Source: Lewinellaceae bacterium (GTDB lineage: Bacteria; Bacteroidota; Bacteroidia; Chitinophagales; Saprospiraceae). From it: a stretch of DNA of 64,000 bases. Positions 23,684 through 33,374 of the stretch are shown here, piece after piece (positions within the stretch are counted from its first letter, which is position 1; every line of letters starts with the position of its first letter). The notes below the pieces were generated by a model. It was not told the DNA's origin, made no database searches, and saw nothing but the letters and a program-made list of their open reading frames with translations. Made by a program: the position numbers and the translations under genes. The stretch covers positions 694,144 through 758,143 of the forward strand of contig JACJYB010000002.1 in the NCBI GenBank assembly GCA_020636355.1, given 5' to 3'.

Positions 23684-24373
23684 ATGAAAAATAAAGTTTT
23701 GCGGCGTGTATATGTCTGGGAACGCCCGGTGCGTTTCTTCCATTGGCTGAATGCGCTGGCCATAGTGGTATTGTGCATCACAGGTTATCTTATTGGCTCT
23801 CCGATAGCCATCCAGTCGACTGCAGAAGCGTCCTTCAGTTATTGGTTTGGAACGGTACGCTTTCTGCATTTCCTGGCCGCCTACATTTTCTTTTACAATT
23901 TCATCTTCCGGATTTATTGGGGATTTGTAGGTAATAAATATGCCAATTGGAAAAATTTTATTCCCACCACAAAAACCTATTTTAAGGAGATGTGGGATGT
24001 CATCCGGATTGACATTTTATTAAAAAGAAACCGTGAACACCTTTCCGTGGGGCACAATGCACTGGCCGGGTTCATTTATTTTATGACGTTCATAGCCTTT
24101 GCTATTCAATGTCTGACCGGTGGTGGTCTTTATGCAAGCATGAGTGACGCATGGCTTCCGGCTTTATTTGCCTGGGTGCCTGGTGTTTTTGGTAATGATC
24201 AGACTTTGCGTATGGTACATCATATCACCATGTGGTTCTTTATCGTCTTTGCGATTATTCACATCTATTTGGTTTTCTACCATGATTTTGTTGAGGGCAG
24301 AGGCGAGATGTCCTCCATGGGAGGTGGATGGAAATTTATCGAAGAAGAAGTATTTGAGAAACAAAACAGTTAA
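23684..24373 (+). CDS. hyaC: Hydrogenase b-type cytochrome subunit
   Basis: A 229-residue membrane protein with four transmembrane helices. Haem-ligand histidines are expected in RFFHWLN (helix 1), FLHFLAAYIFFY (helix 2) and HHITMWFFIVFAIIHIYLVFYHD (helix 4). EGRGEMSSMGGGWKFI near the end is characteristic of HyaC/HupC. It anchors the HyaAB dimer on the periplasmic face and passes electrons from H2 to the quinone pool. The gene starts 12 nt after hyaB. Confidence 0.96.
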   Translation: MKNKVLRRVYVWERPVRFFHWLNALAIVVLCITGYLIGSPIAIQSTAEASFSYWFGTVRFLHFLAAYIFFYNFIFRIYWGFVGNKYANWKNFIPTTKTYFKEMWDVIRIDILLKRNREHLSVGHNALAGFIYFMTFIAFAIQCLTGGGLYASMSDAWLPALFAWVPGVFGNDQTLRMVHHITMWFFIVFAIIHIYLVFYHDFVEGRGEMSSMGGGWKFIEEEVFEKQNS

Positions 24374-24376
24374 ACA

Positions 24377-24853
24377 TTGGATAAAAAACATGTATTGATT
24401 TTAGGTTTGGGCAATTACCTGATGGGTGATGAAGGCCTGGGTGTTCATCTAGCGCGAGCATTAGAAAATCAGGAATGGCCAGATGAAGTCGAGATTGTCG
24501 ACGGAGGTACCGGTGGATTTCTACTGATGAATCAAATCGAGTCCTACGAACATGTGATCATGATTGATGCAACTATGGACAACAAGAAACCTGGAACCAT
24601 CAACCTGATCAAACCCAAATTTGCCAAGGATTTTCCCCAGGCAATGAGTACGCACGAAATCGGATTGAAGGATGTGATTCAGAGCATGCAGCTTCTGGGC
24701 ACATTACCTGTAATCCATCTCTTTACGGTTTCTATTGAACTCATCCAACCACTGACGGTTGAATTGTCTGAAGCGATTCAGCAAATCATGCCCGATCTGG
24801 CCCGGAAGATCCGTCAATTGGTATTTCAACTTGTACCTACTGAAGTAATCTGA
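24377..24853 (+). CDS. hyaD: Hydrogenase maturation endopeptidase
   Basis: A 158-residue protease that removes the C-terminal tail of the large subunit once nickel is in place. Glu19 (LMGDEGLG), Asp64 (MIDATMD) and His93 (STHEIGL) match the three nickel-sensing ligands of HybD-type proteases. The start must be TTG at 24377, because TAA of hyaC is directly upstream in this frame. It is 3 nt from hyaC, ending the structural operon; no hyaE/hyaF homologues follow. Confidence 0.95.
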   Translation: MDKKHVLILGLGNYLMGDEGLGVHLARALENQEWPDEVEIVDGGTGGFLLMNQIESYEHVIMIDATMDNKKPGTINLIKPKFAKDFPQAMSTHEIGLKDVIQSMQLLGTLPVIHLFTVSIELIQPLTVELSEAIQQIMPDLARKIRQLVFQLVPTEVI

Positions 24854-24892
24854 CCATCCGACAATATCTAAGGCCCTAACCAGACCTATTCC

Positions 24893-24940
24893 AAAAAAAG
24901 GTTGCCATACAAATCATGAATGGCAACCTTTTATTTTTTT
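24893..24940. terminator. Bidirectional intrinsic terminator after the hydrogenase operon
   Basis: GGTTGCCAT (24900-24908) and ATGGCAACC (24920-24928) form a perfect 9-bp stem with an 11-nt loop. A run of A precedes it (24893-24899) and TTTTATTTTTTT follows (24929-24940), so it can terminate the rightward hydrogenase operon and the leftward BNR gene. Confidence 0.9.
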
Positions 24941-24956
24941 CAACGGAGCGACGGGA

Positions 24957-27900
24957 TCAGGTTTTAGCCTTGCGGTCCACCTGAATAACAGGCACTGCCG
25001 CTTCCTGGATCATTTGATTCAGGTCTCCGACCTTTTTATACAGTTCATTGATTTTCACTTCCGATTTTTCCCACTTGTCCATGACATCGTGAACACGCAT
25101 CTTCTGGCCATTGGTAACCGGCAGATAACCGTCTTCTAATAAACCTTCAATATGCTTCAATTCTGCATCCAGCTGGTTTGGGAAATTAATCACATCCTGG
25201 AAGGTCTGTTGCTTTCGCTGCACCAGGGTCTTATCGACCTTTTCAATCGATTTGACGACTTCCGTACAAGCTCTTTTTAAGGAAGTATCCAATCCGGGGC
25301 GCTTTACAAAATCTTCCAGTTGCTGTTTGATGGCTGTCAACGTATTGACTTCTTCGTTAAGTGACCGTGCAGCGGCATCCAACTGATCCAGGAGCTTCCT
25401 CTTTTCCTGGTAGGCAGCCGGATCAGTAATATCAAGCCGAGGATCCGCATCGACCATAAAGGTTTGGTCGATACTGTCTTTTCCAACGACGACGCGCACG
25501 GTATATTTTCCCGGAGTAACGAGATGGCCTCCCCTACCACCGAGGGTGAGGACACCTTTCACTTCAGGTTTGTCCTGAACATGCATATCCCAGACGTATT
25601 TATGCAGGCCAGGCATCTTATCCAATTCCTTTTTGTTAGCACCAAGAGGCTGACCATTCAATATCTTCCCATGATCATCCAGGATCCGGATTTTGATATC
25701 CGAAGAATCAAGTTTCTCATTTACCTGGTAATACAATGCCAGACCATAGTCCGGATTGGTACCCATAGTAAGTGATTCGCGTCTTGGCCCTCCGAATAAA
25801 ATCGGATCCCGAGGTGCGAGCAAGGCAACCTGTCCGGCGGTTTTAGGTTGCATTTCACGCAATGGTGTCAGGTCGTCCATTATCCAGAAAGCCCTGCCCT
25901 GGGTTGCTACCAGCAAATCACCGTGATGGATCATCAGGTCGGTGATGGGTACGACCGGTAGGTTCAGCTGGAATGAATCCCACTGCATGCCGCCGTTTAT
26001 ACTGATGTAGAGTCCGGTTTCAGTGCCGGCAAACAGGAGGTCTTTACGTACCGGGTCCTCACGTACGACACGTACATGCGCTTCCGGAGCAATGCCCTGA
26101 ACGTGATCCGTCCAGGTTTTGCCAAAATCAGTGGTTATGTAGATATGGGGTTTGAAATCATTGAATTTGTAGCGGTTGTAGATCACATACACCTTACCCG
26201 GCGTATTAGGAGATACCTCCAGGCTGTTGATTTGTCCCTCCATCAGTCCGGGAGGTGTCACATCGGCCCAGTTCTGTCCGCCGTCGCGGGTCATGTGAAC
26301 CAATCCGTCATCACTGCCGGCCCACAACTCATTGGCATCGAAGGGCGACTCTGCCAGGTAATAGACGGCCTGATAGACTTCACCGCCAGCGCCTTCATTA
26401 GTGATGGGGCCACCGCCAAAATCCAGTTTGTTCGGATCATTGCGGGTCAAATCCGGACTGATCTCACTCCAGGTGGTCCCCCGATCGGAAGATTTCAGAA
26501 CTTGATTTCCGCCGTGATAGATCACTTTGGGGTCATGTTGTGATACCAGTATCGGGGCATTCCAGTTGAAGCGATATTTAACATCAGAAGGCTTCGAACC
26601 TAATCCCAGGTAGGGATAGGCCATGATGTCCTTCGAAATTTTAAGCTCGGTATCCGTTTCGGAGATAATGCCCTGATAGCATCCGGCGTAGACAAAGCGA
26701 GGATTATCGGGGTCAAATGCACAGTATGCCGATTCGCATCCCCCTACCGGATAAAATTCGGAATTGGCTATGCCGGGTCGATCACTGCGGGAAGGGATGC
26801 AGACCGAAGTGTTATCTTGCTGGCCTCCGTAGACGTAATACGGAAAACGGTTATCGGCATTTATTCGATAGAACTGCGCTGTGGGTTGGTTGGCCTGCGT
26901 GCTCCAGGTCAGCCCCCGATTGTAACTGATGTTAGCTCCACCGTCGTTGGAGTTGATCTGGATGTTGGGATCCAGGGGATGTACCCATAAATCATGGTTG
27001 TCCCCGTGCGGCGTCGGGACGGTACGGAAGGTCTTACCACCGTCTTCCGAAAGCAGGTATGGCGCATTCAGCACCACGACGCGGTTGGCATCATGCGGAT
27101 CGGCAAATACATGCATGTAATACCAGGACCGGGCCTGAAGGATACGGTCTTTATTGATCCGGGTCCAGCTGTTACCCGCATCATCGGAACGGTATAGGCC
27201 ACCTTCTTCCGATTCGATGACCGCATAAACCCGTTGAGGATCTGCTGCGGATACGGATACTCCAATCTTTCCCATGATGGACTTGGGCAATCCTTTGGTC
27301 AATTTTGTCCAGGTATCACCTCCATCTGTCGTCTTCCAGATCGAACTGTACTGGCCGCCGGATACCATCTTCCAGGGTAGCCGCTGGTGGTGCCAGAAGG
27401 CAGCATACAACACCCGTGGGTTGGTCATATCCATTGACAGGTCACAGACACCGGCACTATCGTTTACGAAAAGAACTTTCTCCCAATTTTTACCCCCATC
27501 CAACGTGCGATAAACTCCGCGATCCGGTGTCGGCGCATAAGGGCTCCCCTGAGCTGCGACATAGATGATGTTCGGATCCTGGGGGTGGATGCGGACTTTG
27601 GGTATCTGTCGCACACGGTCCAGGCCTTTGTTCGACCAGGTGGCACCACCGTCGGTGGAGATGTAGACGCCATCTCCATGAGAGGTCATCACCCCACGTA
27701 CCGGACCTTCACCAGTGCCGACTACTACAACATTCGGATCGGATCGTGAGACGTCGATTGCCCCAATGGAACCGGTCTTAAGGTAGCCATCGGTGATGTT
27801 TTTCCAGGTTTCTCCACCATTCTCCGTCTTCCAGACGCCACCGCCGGTCGATCCGAAATAGAAGGTATAGGGGTCCTGTACCACCCCGCACACTGCTACG

Positions 27901-28088
27901 GCACGCCCACCACGGAAAGGCCCGATATTGCGGAAGGTCATGCCTGAATATTCTTTGGCGTCGACCATCTTCACCGGCGCTTCGGGTGCAGGGGCAGGTT
28001 CCTGTTTTTTACTTTTTCGCTGTGCCCAGTCCGGGGTCACAGCTAAGATCATGACCAGGGCAGTCAGGAGAATCATCCGTTCTTTCAT
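24957..28088 (-). CDS. Secreted sortilin/BNR-repeat beta-propeller protein
   Basis: A 1043-residue exported protein: signal peptide, then a KKQEPAPAPEAP spacer, then two beta-propellers rich in Asp-box-like motifs (ENGGETWKNI, TDGGATWSN, DGGKNWEKV, TDGGDTWTKL, DDAGNSWTRI, SDRGTTWSEI, RDGGQNWADV), and a helical C-terminal part (about 880-1030) containing paired charged helices. This is the VPS10/sortilin-like glycosyl hydrolase family widespread in Bacteroidota as secreted proteins. Catalysis has not been shown for most members and sialidase catalytic residues are not evident here, so the older name glycosyl hydrolase may mislead. It is monocistronic, convergent with hyaD. Confidence 0.85.
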   Translation of the reverse strand: MKERMILLTALVMILAVTPDWAQRKSKKQEPAPAPEAPVKMVDAKEYSGMTFRNIGPFRGGRAVAVCGVVQDPYTFYFGSTGGGVWKTENGGETWKNITDGYLKTGSIGAIDVSRSDPNVVVVGTGEGPVRGVMTSHGDGVYISTDGGATWSNKGLDRVRQIPKVRIHPQDPNIIYVAAQGSPYAPTPDRGVYRTLDGGKNWEKVLFVNDSAGVCDLSMDMTNPRVLYAAFWHHQRLPWKMVSGGQYSSIWKTTDGGDTWTKLTKGLPKSIMGKIGVSVSAADPQRVYAVIESEEGGLYRSDDAGNSWTRINKDRILQARSWYYMHVFADPHDANRVVVLNAPYLLSEDGGKTFRTVPTPHGDNHDLWVHPLDPNIQINSNDGGANISYNRGLTWSTQANQPTAQFYRINADNRFPYYVYGGQQDNTSVCIPSRSDRPGIANSEFYPVGGCESAYCAFDPDNPRFVYAGCYQGIISETDTELKISKDIMAYPYLGLGSKPSDVKYRFNWNAPILVSQHDPKVIYHGGNQVLKSSDRGTTWSEISPDLTRNDPNKLDFGGGPITNEGAGGEVYQAVYYLAESPFDANELWAGSDDGLVHMTRDGGQNWADVTPPGLMEGQINSLEVSPNTPGKVYVIYNRYKFNDFKPHIYITTDFGKTWTDHVQGIAPEAHVRVVREDPVRKDLLFAGTETGLYISINGGMQWDSFQLNLPVVPITDLMIHHGDLLVATQGRAFWIMDDLTPLREMQPKTAGQVALLAPRDPILFGGPRRESLTMGTNPDYGLALYYQVNEKLDSSDIKIRILDDHGKILNGQPLGANKKELDKMPGLHKYVWDMHVQDKPEVKGVLTLGGRGGHLVTPGKYTVRVVVGKDSIDQTFMVDADPRLDITDPAAYQEKRKLLDQLDAAARSLNEEVNTLTAIKQQLEDFVKRPGLDTSLKRACTEVVKSIEKVDKTLVQRKQQTFQDVINFPNQLDAELKHIEGLLEDGYLPVTNGQKMRVHDVMDKWEKSEVKINELYKKVGDLNQMIQEAAVPVIQVDRKAKT

Positions 28089-28412
28089 CGACTTGTTTAT
28101 TTAGGCCAATGAAGGTAAGGAATGAGAGGGGGATTAGGAAGGGATTTGAACAATTGGCGATTCCTGGCAAATGAACTGATTTTGTTTGTTCCTGCTGATT
28201 TAGATTGACTTGCAATTTGTCACACAGTGAATAGAATGTGTAGTGACCCAAAGAATATATTAACCTTTTCTATCTATATGGATTTTAATCTCTGTAAAAA
28301 AATAATATTTTCGCAACCGTGATTTGGATAGGATTGGCAACCCTCCTCAAGGGTTAACTACCCCTTTTATTTCATTGCGTTTAAACAAGTTTTTTTTACA
28401 AATAATGTACAC
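28089..28412. other. 324-nt intergenic region between divergent secreted-protein genes
   Basis: This divergent spacer must hold promoters for the BNR gene (left) and the LamG/HYR gene (right). Near the left gene TACCTTCA on the minus strand (28110-28117) approximates a -7 element. The right half is A+T-rich (TAATATTTTCG near 28300-28312) with no perfect TAnnTTTG. I see no RNA gene, repeat or credible ORF. Confidence 0.4.
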
Positions 28413-31400
28413 ATGAATCGGATACTTATTGTTGTATTCCAGTTGATACCTATTTTGACTGGTGTTGATAATCTCGAAGCTCGCTTAAATCTAGAAGGTA
28501 CGGATGTAGCGGGTAGAACAACAAGTCCTCCAACGTACATGATACCAAATGACGCCGGTTCGCGCACCCTGATCGATACGGTGGACTGTGCCTGGCCGGT
28601 CATGTCAAACTGCCCTGCCGACCTAACGGTTACGTTAAATGCGGCAAATGAGGCAAATATTTACATGACGGAACCTAACTGGACGTCATCATGTCCCAAA
28701 TCTCAATCTGAGACCGTGGAATACTTAGGTGGTTGTACCAACCCACAAGGTCAGACGTTTCAAAATTTCAATTCCATAGACCAGGGCGTCACCTACCTCT
28801 ATGAAATCAGGGGGGCCGGTACGGTCGTCTTTACCTGGGGGATTACCGACGAAAATGATCGATCTGCCGAATGTAAAGCAACCGTAACGGTCCTGGACTG
28901 CTCCAATGATACCGAACCACCAGTAGCCAAAGCCAAGGATGTCACCGTGCAATTAGATGCCAATGGTGCCGCTTCCTTTACCGCAGGGGAGATAGACAAT
29001 GGCAGCACCGACAACTGTGAGATTGCATCCATCAACGTATCCGCGACGAGTTTTGATTGCAGTAATCTGGATTATGGATTAACCTTTAATGGAGCCAATG
29101 ATGTTGATTGTGGAAACGCTTTCGGCAATTTCGGAACCGGTGACTTCAGCATTGAGACCTGGTTTAAAACATCCGGAACGAATATGACACTTATCAGCAA
29201 ACGAGAAGTTTGTGATGTGGGCTCCTATTGGAACCTATCGTTGGATGATAATGGTGAGTTATACCTTGAAATTAACGGTGCAGGATTTTATTCAGATATC
29301 GCCGTTAATACAAATCAGTGGACCCACGTTGCGTTCGTTCGGGAAGGATTAAACATCTATGTATACATCAATGGTGAATTCATTAGCGCTTGGACTACCG
29401 GCGATATTTATTCCATAAGCAATCCTGCATCCGTATTTTTAGGCAAGTCCCCATGCAATAGATTCACTGGCATGTTGGATGAAGTACGGTTTTGGAGTGT
29501 AGCCAGACAAGCCGCTGATATCAAGTCGTGGTTTGATAAAAAATTAACCGGTAGTGAAAGTGGATTGGCAGCCTATTACGATTTTGAAGATGGACCCGGA
29601 AGCGCCACCATCCAGGATAAATCCACCAACCATTACGAAGGCACCTTATCCGGATTTGACGTTGACGCAGCATTTTCCTCTCCTGGTAAGGTCAGTCCCA
29701 ATGAAGTCATGCTTACGGTAACTGACGCGGCAGGAAACAGCAGCACGGCCACGGCAACCGTGACGGTATTGGATACGATGGCTCCAATTGCAAAAGCAAA
29801 GGATATAACGGTGTATCTGGACCCAAATGGTGTAACAACGGTTGCAGCATCTGCTGTGGATGATGGCAGTACCGACAACTGTGGAGTTAAGTCAACAACT
29901 GTTTCTACCATGAATTTTGATTGCAGTAATCTGGACTATGGTTTAACCTTTGACGGTATCAACGATCGTATCGATTGCGGAACTGATTTTGGTAATTTCG
30001 ATACAGGTGACTTTACCATCGAGACCTGGTTCAAAACATCGGAAACTGATTTGACGCTCCTCAGCAAACGTGATGTATGCAATGTGGGATCTTTTTGGAC
30101 GCTATCGACAAAAAAAACCGGAGAGATCTACCTCGAAATTAATGGTACTCAATCACTTACTTCAAAAAATGCAGTCAATACCAATCAGTGGACTCATGTG
30201 GCGGCTGTACGGGAAGGATTATTGCTCTCCTTGTATATCAATGGAGAATTGGATAGCACCATGACTACTGCCTCGGTACTATCCATCAATAATCCGATAT
30301 CTGTATTCTTAGGGCAGTCTGCATGCACCAATTATCAAGGTACACTCGATGAGGTACGCATTTGGAAGGTAGCACGACAAGCTGCGGATATCAAGTCGTG
30401 GTTTGACAAAAAATTATCCGGTAATGAAAATGGTTTGGAAGCTTACTACGATTTTGAAGATGGGCCAGAAAGTACCGCTATCTTGGACAAATCCGCAAAC
30501 CATCATGATGGCACACTGATTGGCTTTGACAATACCTTTGCATTTACCTCTCCAGGTAAAGTTAGTTTCAATTCGATTCTCCTTACGGTAACCGATGCTT
30601 CTGGAAATAGCAGCTCAGCCACGGCCTCCATAGCCGTTGTGGACACGCTAGCCCCGGTAGCCAAAGCCAGGGATATCACCGTACAATTAGACACAAATGG
30701 TATGGCATCCATTACGGCTGCTGATGTAGATGCTGGTAGTACCGACAACTGTTCAGTTGGAACCAGTGATGTCTCTGCAGTGCGTTTTGGATGCAATAAC
30801 CTGGATTATGGGTTAACCTTTGACGGTAGTAGTGAATTTGTCGATTGTGGAAATGCCTTCGGCGATTTCGGAACCGGTGACTTTACCATCGAGACCTGGT
30901 TCAAAACATCGGAATCCAATCTGACGCTCCTCAGCAAACGCGATGTTTGCAGTGCGGGATCTTTCTGGACATTATCGACGAATACCAGTGGTGAAGTTTA
31001 CATCGAAATTAACGGCATTCAATCACTAACATCAAAAAATCCTGTCAACACTAACGAGTGGACGCATGTGGCAGCTGTGCGGGAAGGTGAAACCATCTCG
31101 TTGTACATCAATGGAGCATTGGATGTCACCAGGACGACCTCGTCGGTGCAATCGATCAGTAATCCTGCATCCATATTATTAGGGCAGTCTCCATGCAACA
31201 ATTATCAAGGTTCACTCGATGAAGTGCGCATCTGGAAGGTAGCTCGACAAGCTGCTGACATCAAGTCTTGGTTTGGTAAGAAATTAGTAGGTGATGAAAA
31301 TGGATTGGAAGCTTACTACGACTTTGATGATGCACCGGGAAATACCACCATACTGGACAAATCCACCAATCATCATGATGGCACCTTATCCGGGTTTGAC

Positions 31401-33266
31401 ATCGCCACAGCATTTACCTCTCCTGGCAAAATAGCAAACCTCGGATTGGGTACGCACTCCATCATGCTTATCGTAACCGATGTGGTAGGAAACAGCAGCA
31501 GTGCACCTGTCAACGTTACGGTGATGGATACGATAGCTCCCATTGCAAAAGCCAAGGACATCACCGTACAATTGGATGCTAATGGTACCGCAACCATTGA
31601 AGCAACTGACGTAGATGACGGCAGTACCGACAACTGTTCGATTAGTAGCGTAGAGGTATCTGCAACAAGTTTTGATTGTGGTGATCAGGATTATACCTAC
31701 TTTGGCATCTATGTGGGGCCTCAAACTGTTACGCTAACGGTAACCGATGCTGCTGGAAACAGCAGTACTGCCACTGCAACGGTTACCGTCGTGGACACCA
31801 TTGCCCCGGTTGCAAAAGCCAGGGATATTACCTTATCATTAAATTCCACTGGTATTGCTGAGGTTGAGGAATTTGATATCGATGATGGCAGTACCGACAA
31901 CTGTGAAATTGTGTCCAGAAGCGTATCCCCCTCGTATTTTGACTGTATTCTCCAGGGATATGGCTTAACATTTGACGGTGTCGATGATGGCGTCGATTGT
32001 GGAAATGCTTTTGGAAATTTCGAAACCGGTGACTTCACTATTGAGACCTGGTTCAAAACAGCGGAATCTAAATCTTCAACCCTCCTATCCAAACGAGATG
32101 TTTGCGATGTGGGATCTTTTTGGTCCCTTTCGATGAATGGAAATGGGCATGTATACATCGAAATTAACGGTACCCAATCCCTTTTTTCAAAAAGCGCCGT
32201 TAATACCAATCAGTGGACACATGTGGCCGCCGTACGGGAAGGATTAACCCTCTCCTTATACATCAATGGGGTGTTAGATGATACGCTTACGACCTCAAGC
32301 GTTCTATCCATTAGTAATCCGGGTTCCGTTTTATTAGGTAAATCCGTGTGCAATCAATTTGCCGGTGAACTTGATGAAGTTCGCATTTGGAATGTAGCCA
32401 GACAAGCTGCTGATATCAAGTCCTGGTATGATGAAAAAGTAGTAGGTGATGAAAATGGATTGGAAGCTTACTATGACTTTGAAGAAGGGCCAGGTAGTGT
32501 CATGGTACAAGACAACTCCAACAACAATAATGATGGCACTTTATTAGGATTTGACAATGCCACCGCATTTACCACACCGGGCATAGCAGGGTACCTCGGT
32601 TTGGGTGTTCATACCGTTACCCTGGCGGTAACTGATATTGCTGGAAATAGCAGTACGGCTACGGCATTGGTAACCATCGTGGATGATACAAAACCTACAA
32701 TAATCAGTGAATGTGCAGCGGATCAATCCTTTACCGGCTCCGACAGCACCTTACAGATCTCTATGCAATCGCCGGTATTTTCGGACAACTGCACTATTAC
32801 CTTATCAAAGCTGACCATAACCTATTTGGATGGTGCTGATGATGGTAATGGAATGACATCGATTACGACAGATTTTATCCAGGGGGAGACCCAAATGTGG
32901 CCCATCCGGGGAGCAGGTCAAGTTGTTTTTGAGTTTACAGCTAGCGATGCATCTGGTCATTCAGAGACATGTACCTCTACGGTTTCTTCCATTGTTTCAG
33001 CGGTGGATAATGAAGAGACCAATTATAAGGTTTACGCATCACCTAATCCATTCGTTGACCGAACGACCGTTGAGATCCTATCGGAAGTAGCACAACCACT
33101 TACCCTGGTGGTGCGAGATGTGACTGGAAAATTTATCCAACAGATAAGATCTGAAAGGGCTTATCATCACATCATTCCGATTCAAAATATCGATTACCGG
33201 GGCGTCCTATTTGTAAGTGTTGAGGGAGATACCTTTGCCAAAACCATCCGGTTGATCAAATTGTAA
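28413..33266 (+). CDS. T9SS-secreted protein with LamG domains nested in HYR-like repeats
   Basis: A 1617-residue cell-surface protein. After the signal comes an N-terminal HYR-like segment, then five repeats beginning VAKAKDITVQLDANG (at about nt 28923, 29789, 30658, 31540 and 31810). Four of the five carry a LamG/concanavalin-like domain of about 205 residues (YGLTFDG, FTIETWFKT, NQWTHVAAVREG, LDEVRIWKVARQAADIKSW). The LamG copies interrupt the HYR-like fold between the SFDC strand and the final LTVTDAAGNSSTATATVTV strands. A last HYR-like unit and a T9SS type A sorting domain (YASPNPFVDRTTVEIL to FAKTIRLIKL) end the protein. A surface adhesin or glycan-binding role is inferred from LamG domains. 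Confidence 0.9.
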   Translation: MNRILIVVFQLIPILTGVDNLEARLNLEGTDVAGRTTSPPTYMIPNDAGSRTLIDTVDCAWPVMSNCPADLTVTLNAANEANIYMTEPNWTSSCPKSQSETVEYLGGCTNPQGQTFQNFNSIDQGVTYLYEIRGAGTVVFTWGITDENDRSAECKATVTVLDCSNDTEPPVAKAKDVTVQLDANGAASFTAGEIDNGSTDNCEIASINVSATSFDCSNLDYGLTFNGANDVDCGNAFGNFGTGDFSIETWFKTSGTNMTLISKREVCDVGSYWNLSLDDNGELYLEINGAGFYSDIAVNTNQWTHVAFVREGLNIYVYINGEFISAWTTGDIYSISNPASVFLGKSPCNRFTGMLDEVRFWSVARQAADIKSWFDKKLTGSESGLAAYYDFEDGPGSATIQDKSTNHYEGTLSGFDVDAAFSSPGKVSPNEVMLTVTDAAGNSSTATATVTVLDTMAPIAKAKDITVYLDPNGVTTVAASAVDDGSTDNCGVKSTTVSTMNFDCSNLDYGLTFDGINDRIDCGTDFGNFDTGDFTIETWFKTSETDLTLLSKRDVCNVGSFWTLSTKKTGEIYLEINGTQSLTSKNAVNTNQWTHVAAVREGLLLSLYINGELDSTMTTASVLSINNPISVFLGQSACTNYQGTLDEVRIWKVARQAADIKSWFDKKLSGNENGLEAYYDFEDGPESTAILDKSANHHDGTLIGFDNTFAFTSPGKVSFNSILLTVTDASGNSSSATASIAVVDTLAPVAKARDITVQLDTNGMASITAADVDAGSTDNCSVGTSDVSAVRFGCNNLDYGLTFDGSSEFVDCGNAFGDFGTGDFTIETWFKTSESNLTLLSKRDVCSAGSFWTLSTNTSGEVYIEINGIQSLTSKNPVNTNEWTHVAAVREGETISLYINGALDVTRTTSSVQSISNPASILLGQSPCNNYQGSLDEVRIWKVARQAADIKSWFGKKLVGDENGLEAYYDFDDAPGNTTILDKSTNHHDGTLSGFDIATAFTSPGKIANLGLGTHSIMLIVTDVVGNSSSAPVNVTVMDTIAPIAKAKDITVQLDANGTATIEATDVDDGSTDNCSISSVEVSATSFDCGDQDYTYFGIYVGPQTVTLTVTDAAGNSSTATATVTVVDTIAPVAKARDITLSLNSTGIAEVEEFDIDDGSTDNCEIVSRSVSPSYFDCILQGYGLTFDGVDDGVDCGNAFGNFETGDFTIETWFKTAESKSSTLLSKRDVCDVGSFWSLSMNGNGHVYIEINGTQSLFSKSAVNTNQWTHVAAVREGLTLSLYINGVLDDTLTTSSVLSISNPGSVLLGKSVCNQFAGELDEVRIWNVARQAADIKSWYDEKVVGDENGLEAYYDFEEGPGSVMVQDNSNNNNDGTLLGFDNATAFTTPGIAGYLGLGVHTVTLAVTDIAGNSSTATALVTIVDDTKPTIISECAADQSFTGSDSTLQISMQSPVFSDNCTITLSKLTITYLDGADDGNGMTSITTDFIQGETQMWPIRGAGQVVFEFTASDASGHSETCTSTVSSIVSAVDNEETNYKVYASPNPFVDRTTVEILSEVAQPLTLVVRDVTGKFIQQIRSERAYHHIIPIQNIDYRGVLFVSVEGDTFAKTIRLIKL

Positions 33267-33293
33267 TCTAATTGTGATTAAATAAATAACTCA

Positions 33294-33329
33294 GGGGCTG
33301 CTTGTTCTACCAGGCAGCCCCTTTTTTTT
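33294..33329 (+). terminator. Intrinsic terminator after the LamG/HYR gene
   Basis: GGGGCTGC (33294-33301) pairs with GCAGCCCC (33314-33321) around a 12-nt loop and is followed at once by eight T (33322-33329). It ends the 1617-codon gene, 28 nt after its stop. Confidence 0.9.
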
Positions 33330-33374
33330 ATTTCTCCCTGCAAGGGCAGCTATTCACTTTTCAGGTATCCTACA

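Noticed and set aside
24957..28088. Calling the BNR-repeat protein a sialidase
   Set aside because: Asp-box-like repeats are present but the sialidase arginine triad and catalytic Tyr/Glu pair are not evident; the sortilin-like class fits better.
28799..32209. Several minus-strand frames of 60-160 codons opposite the LamG/HYR gene
   Set aside because: They recur at the same place in each repeat unit, as expected from antisense of repeated coding DNA, and have no known domains.
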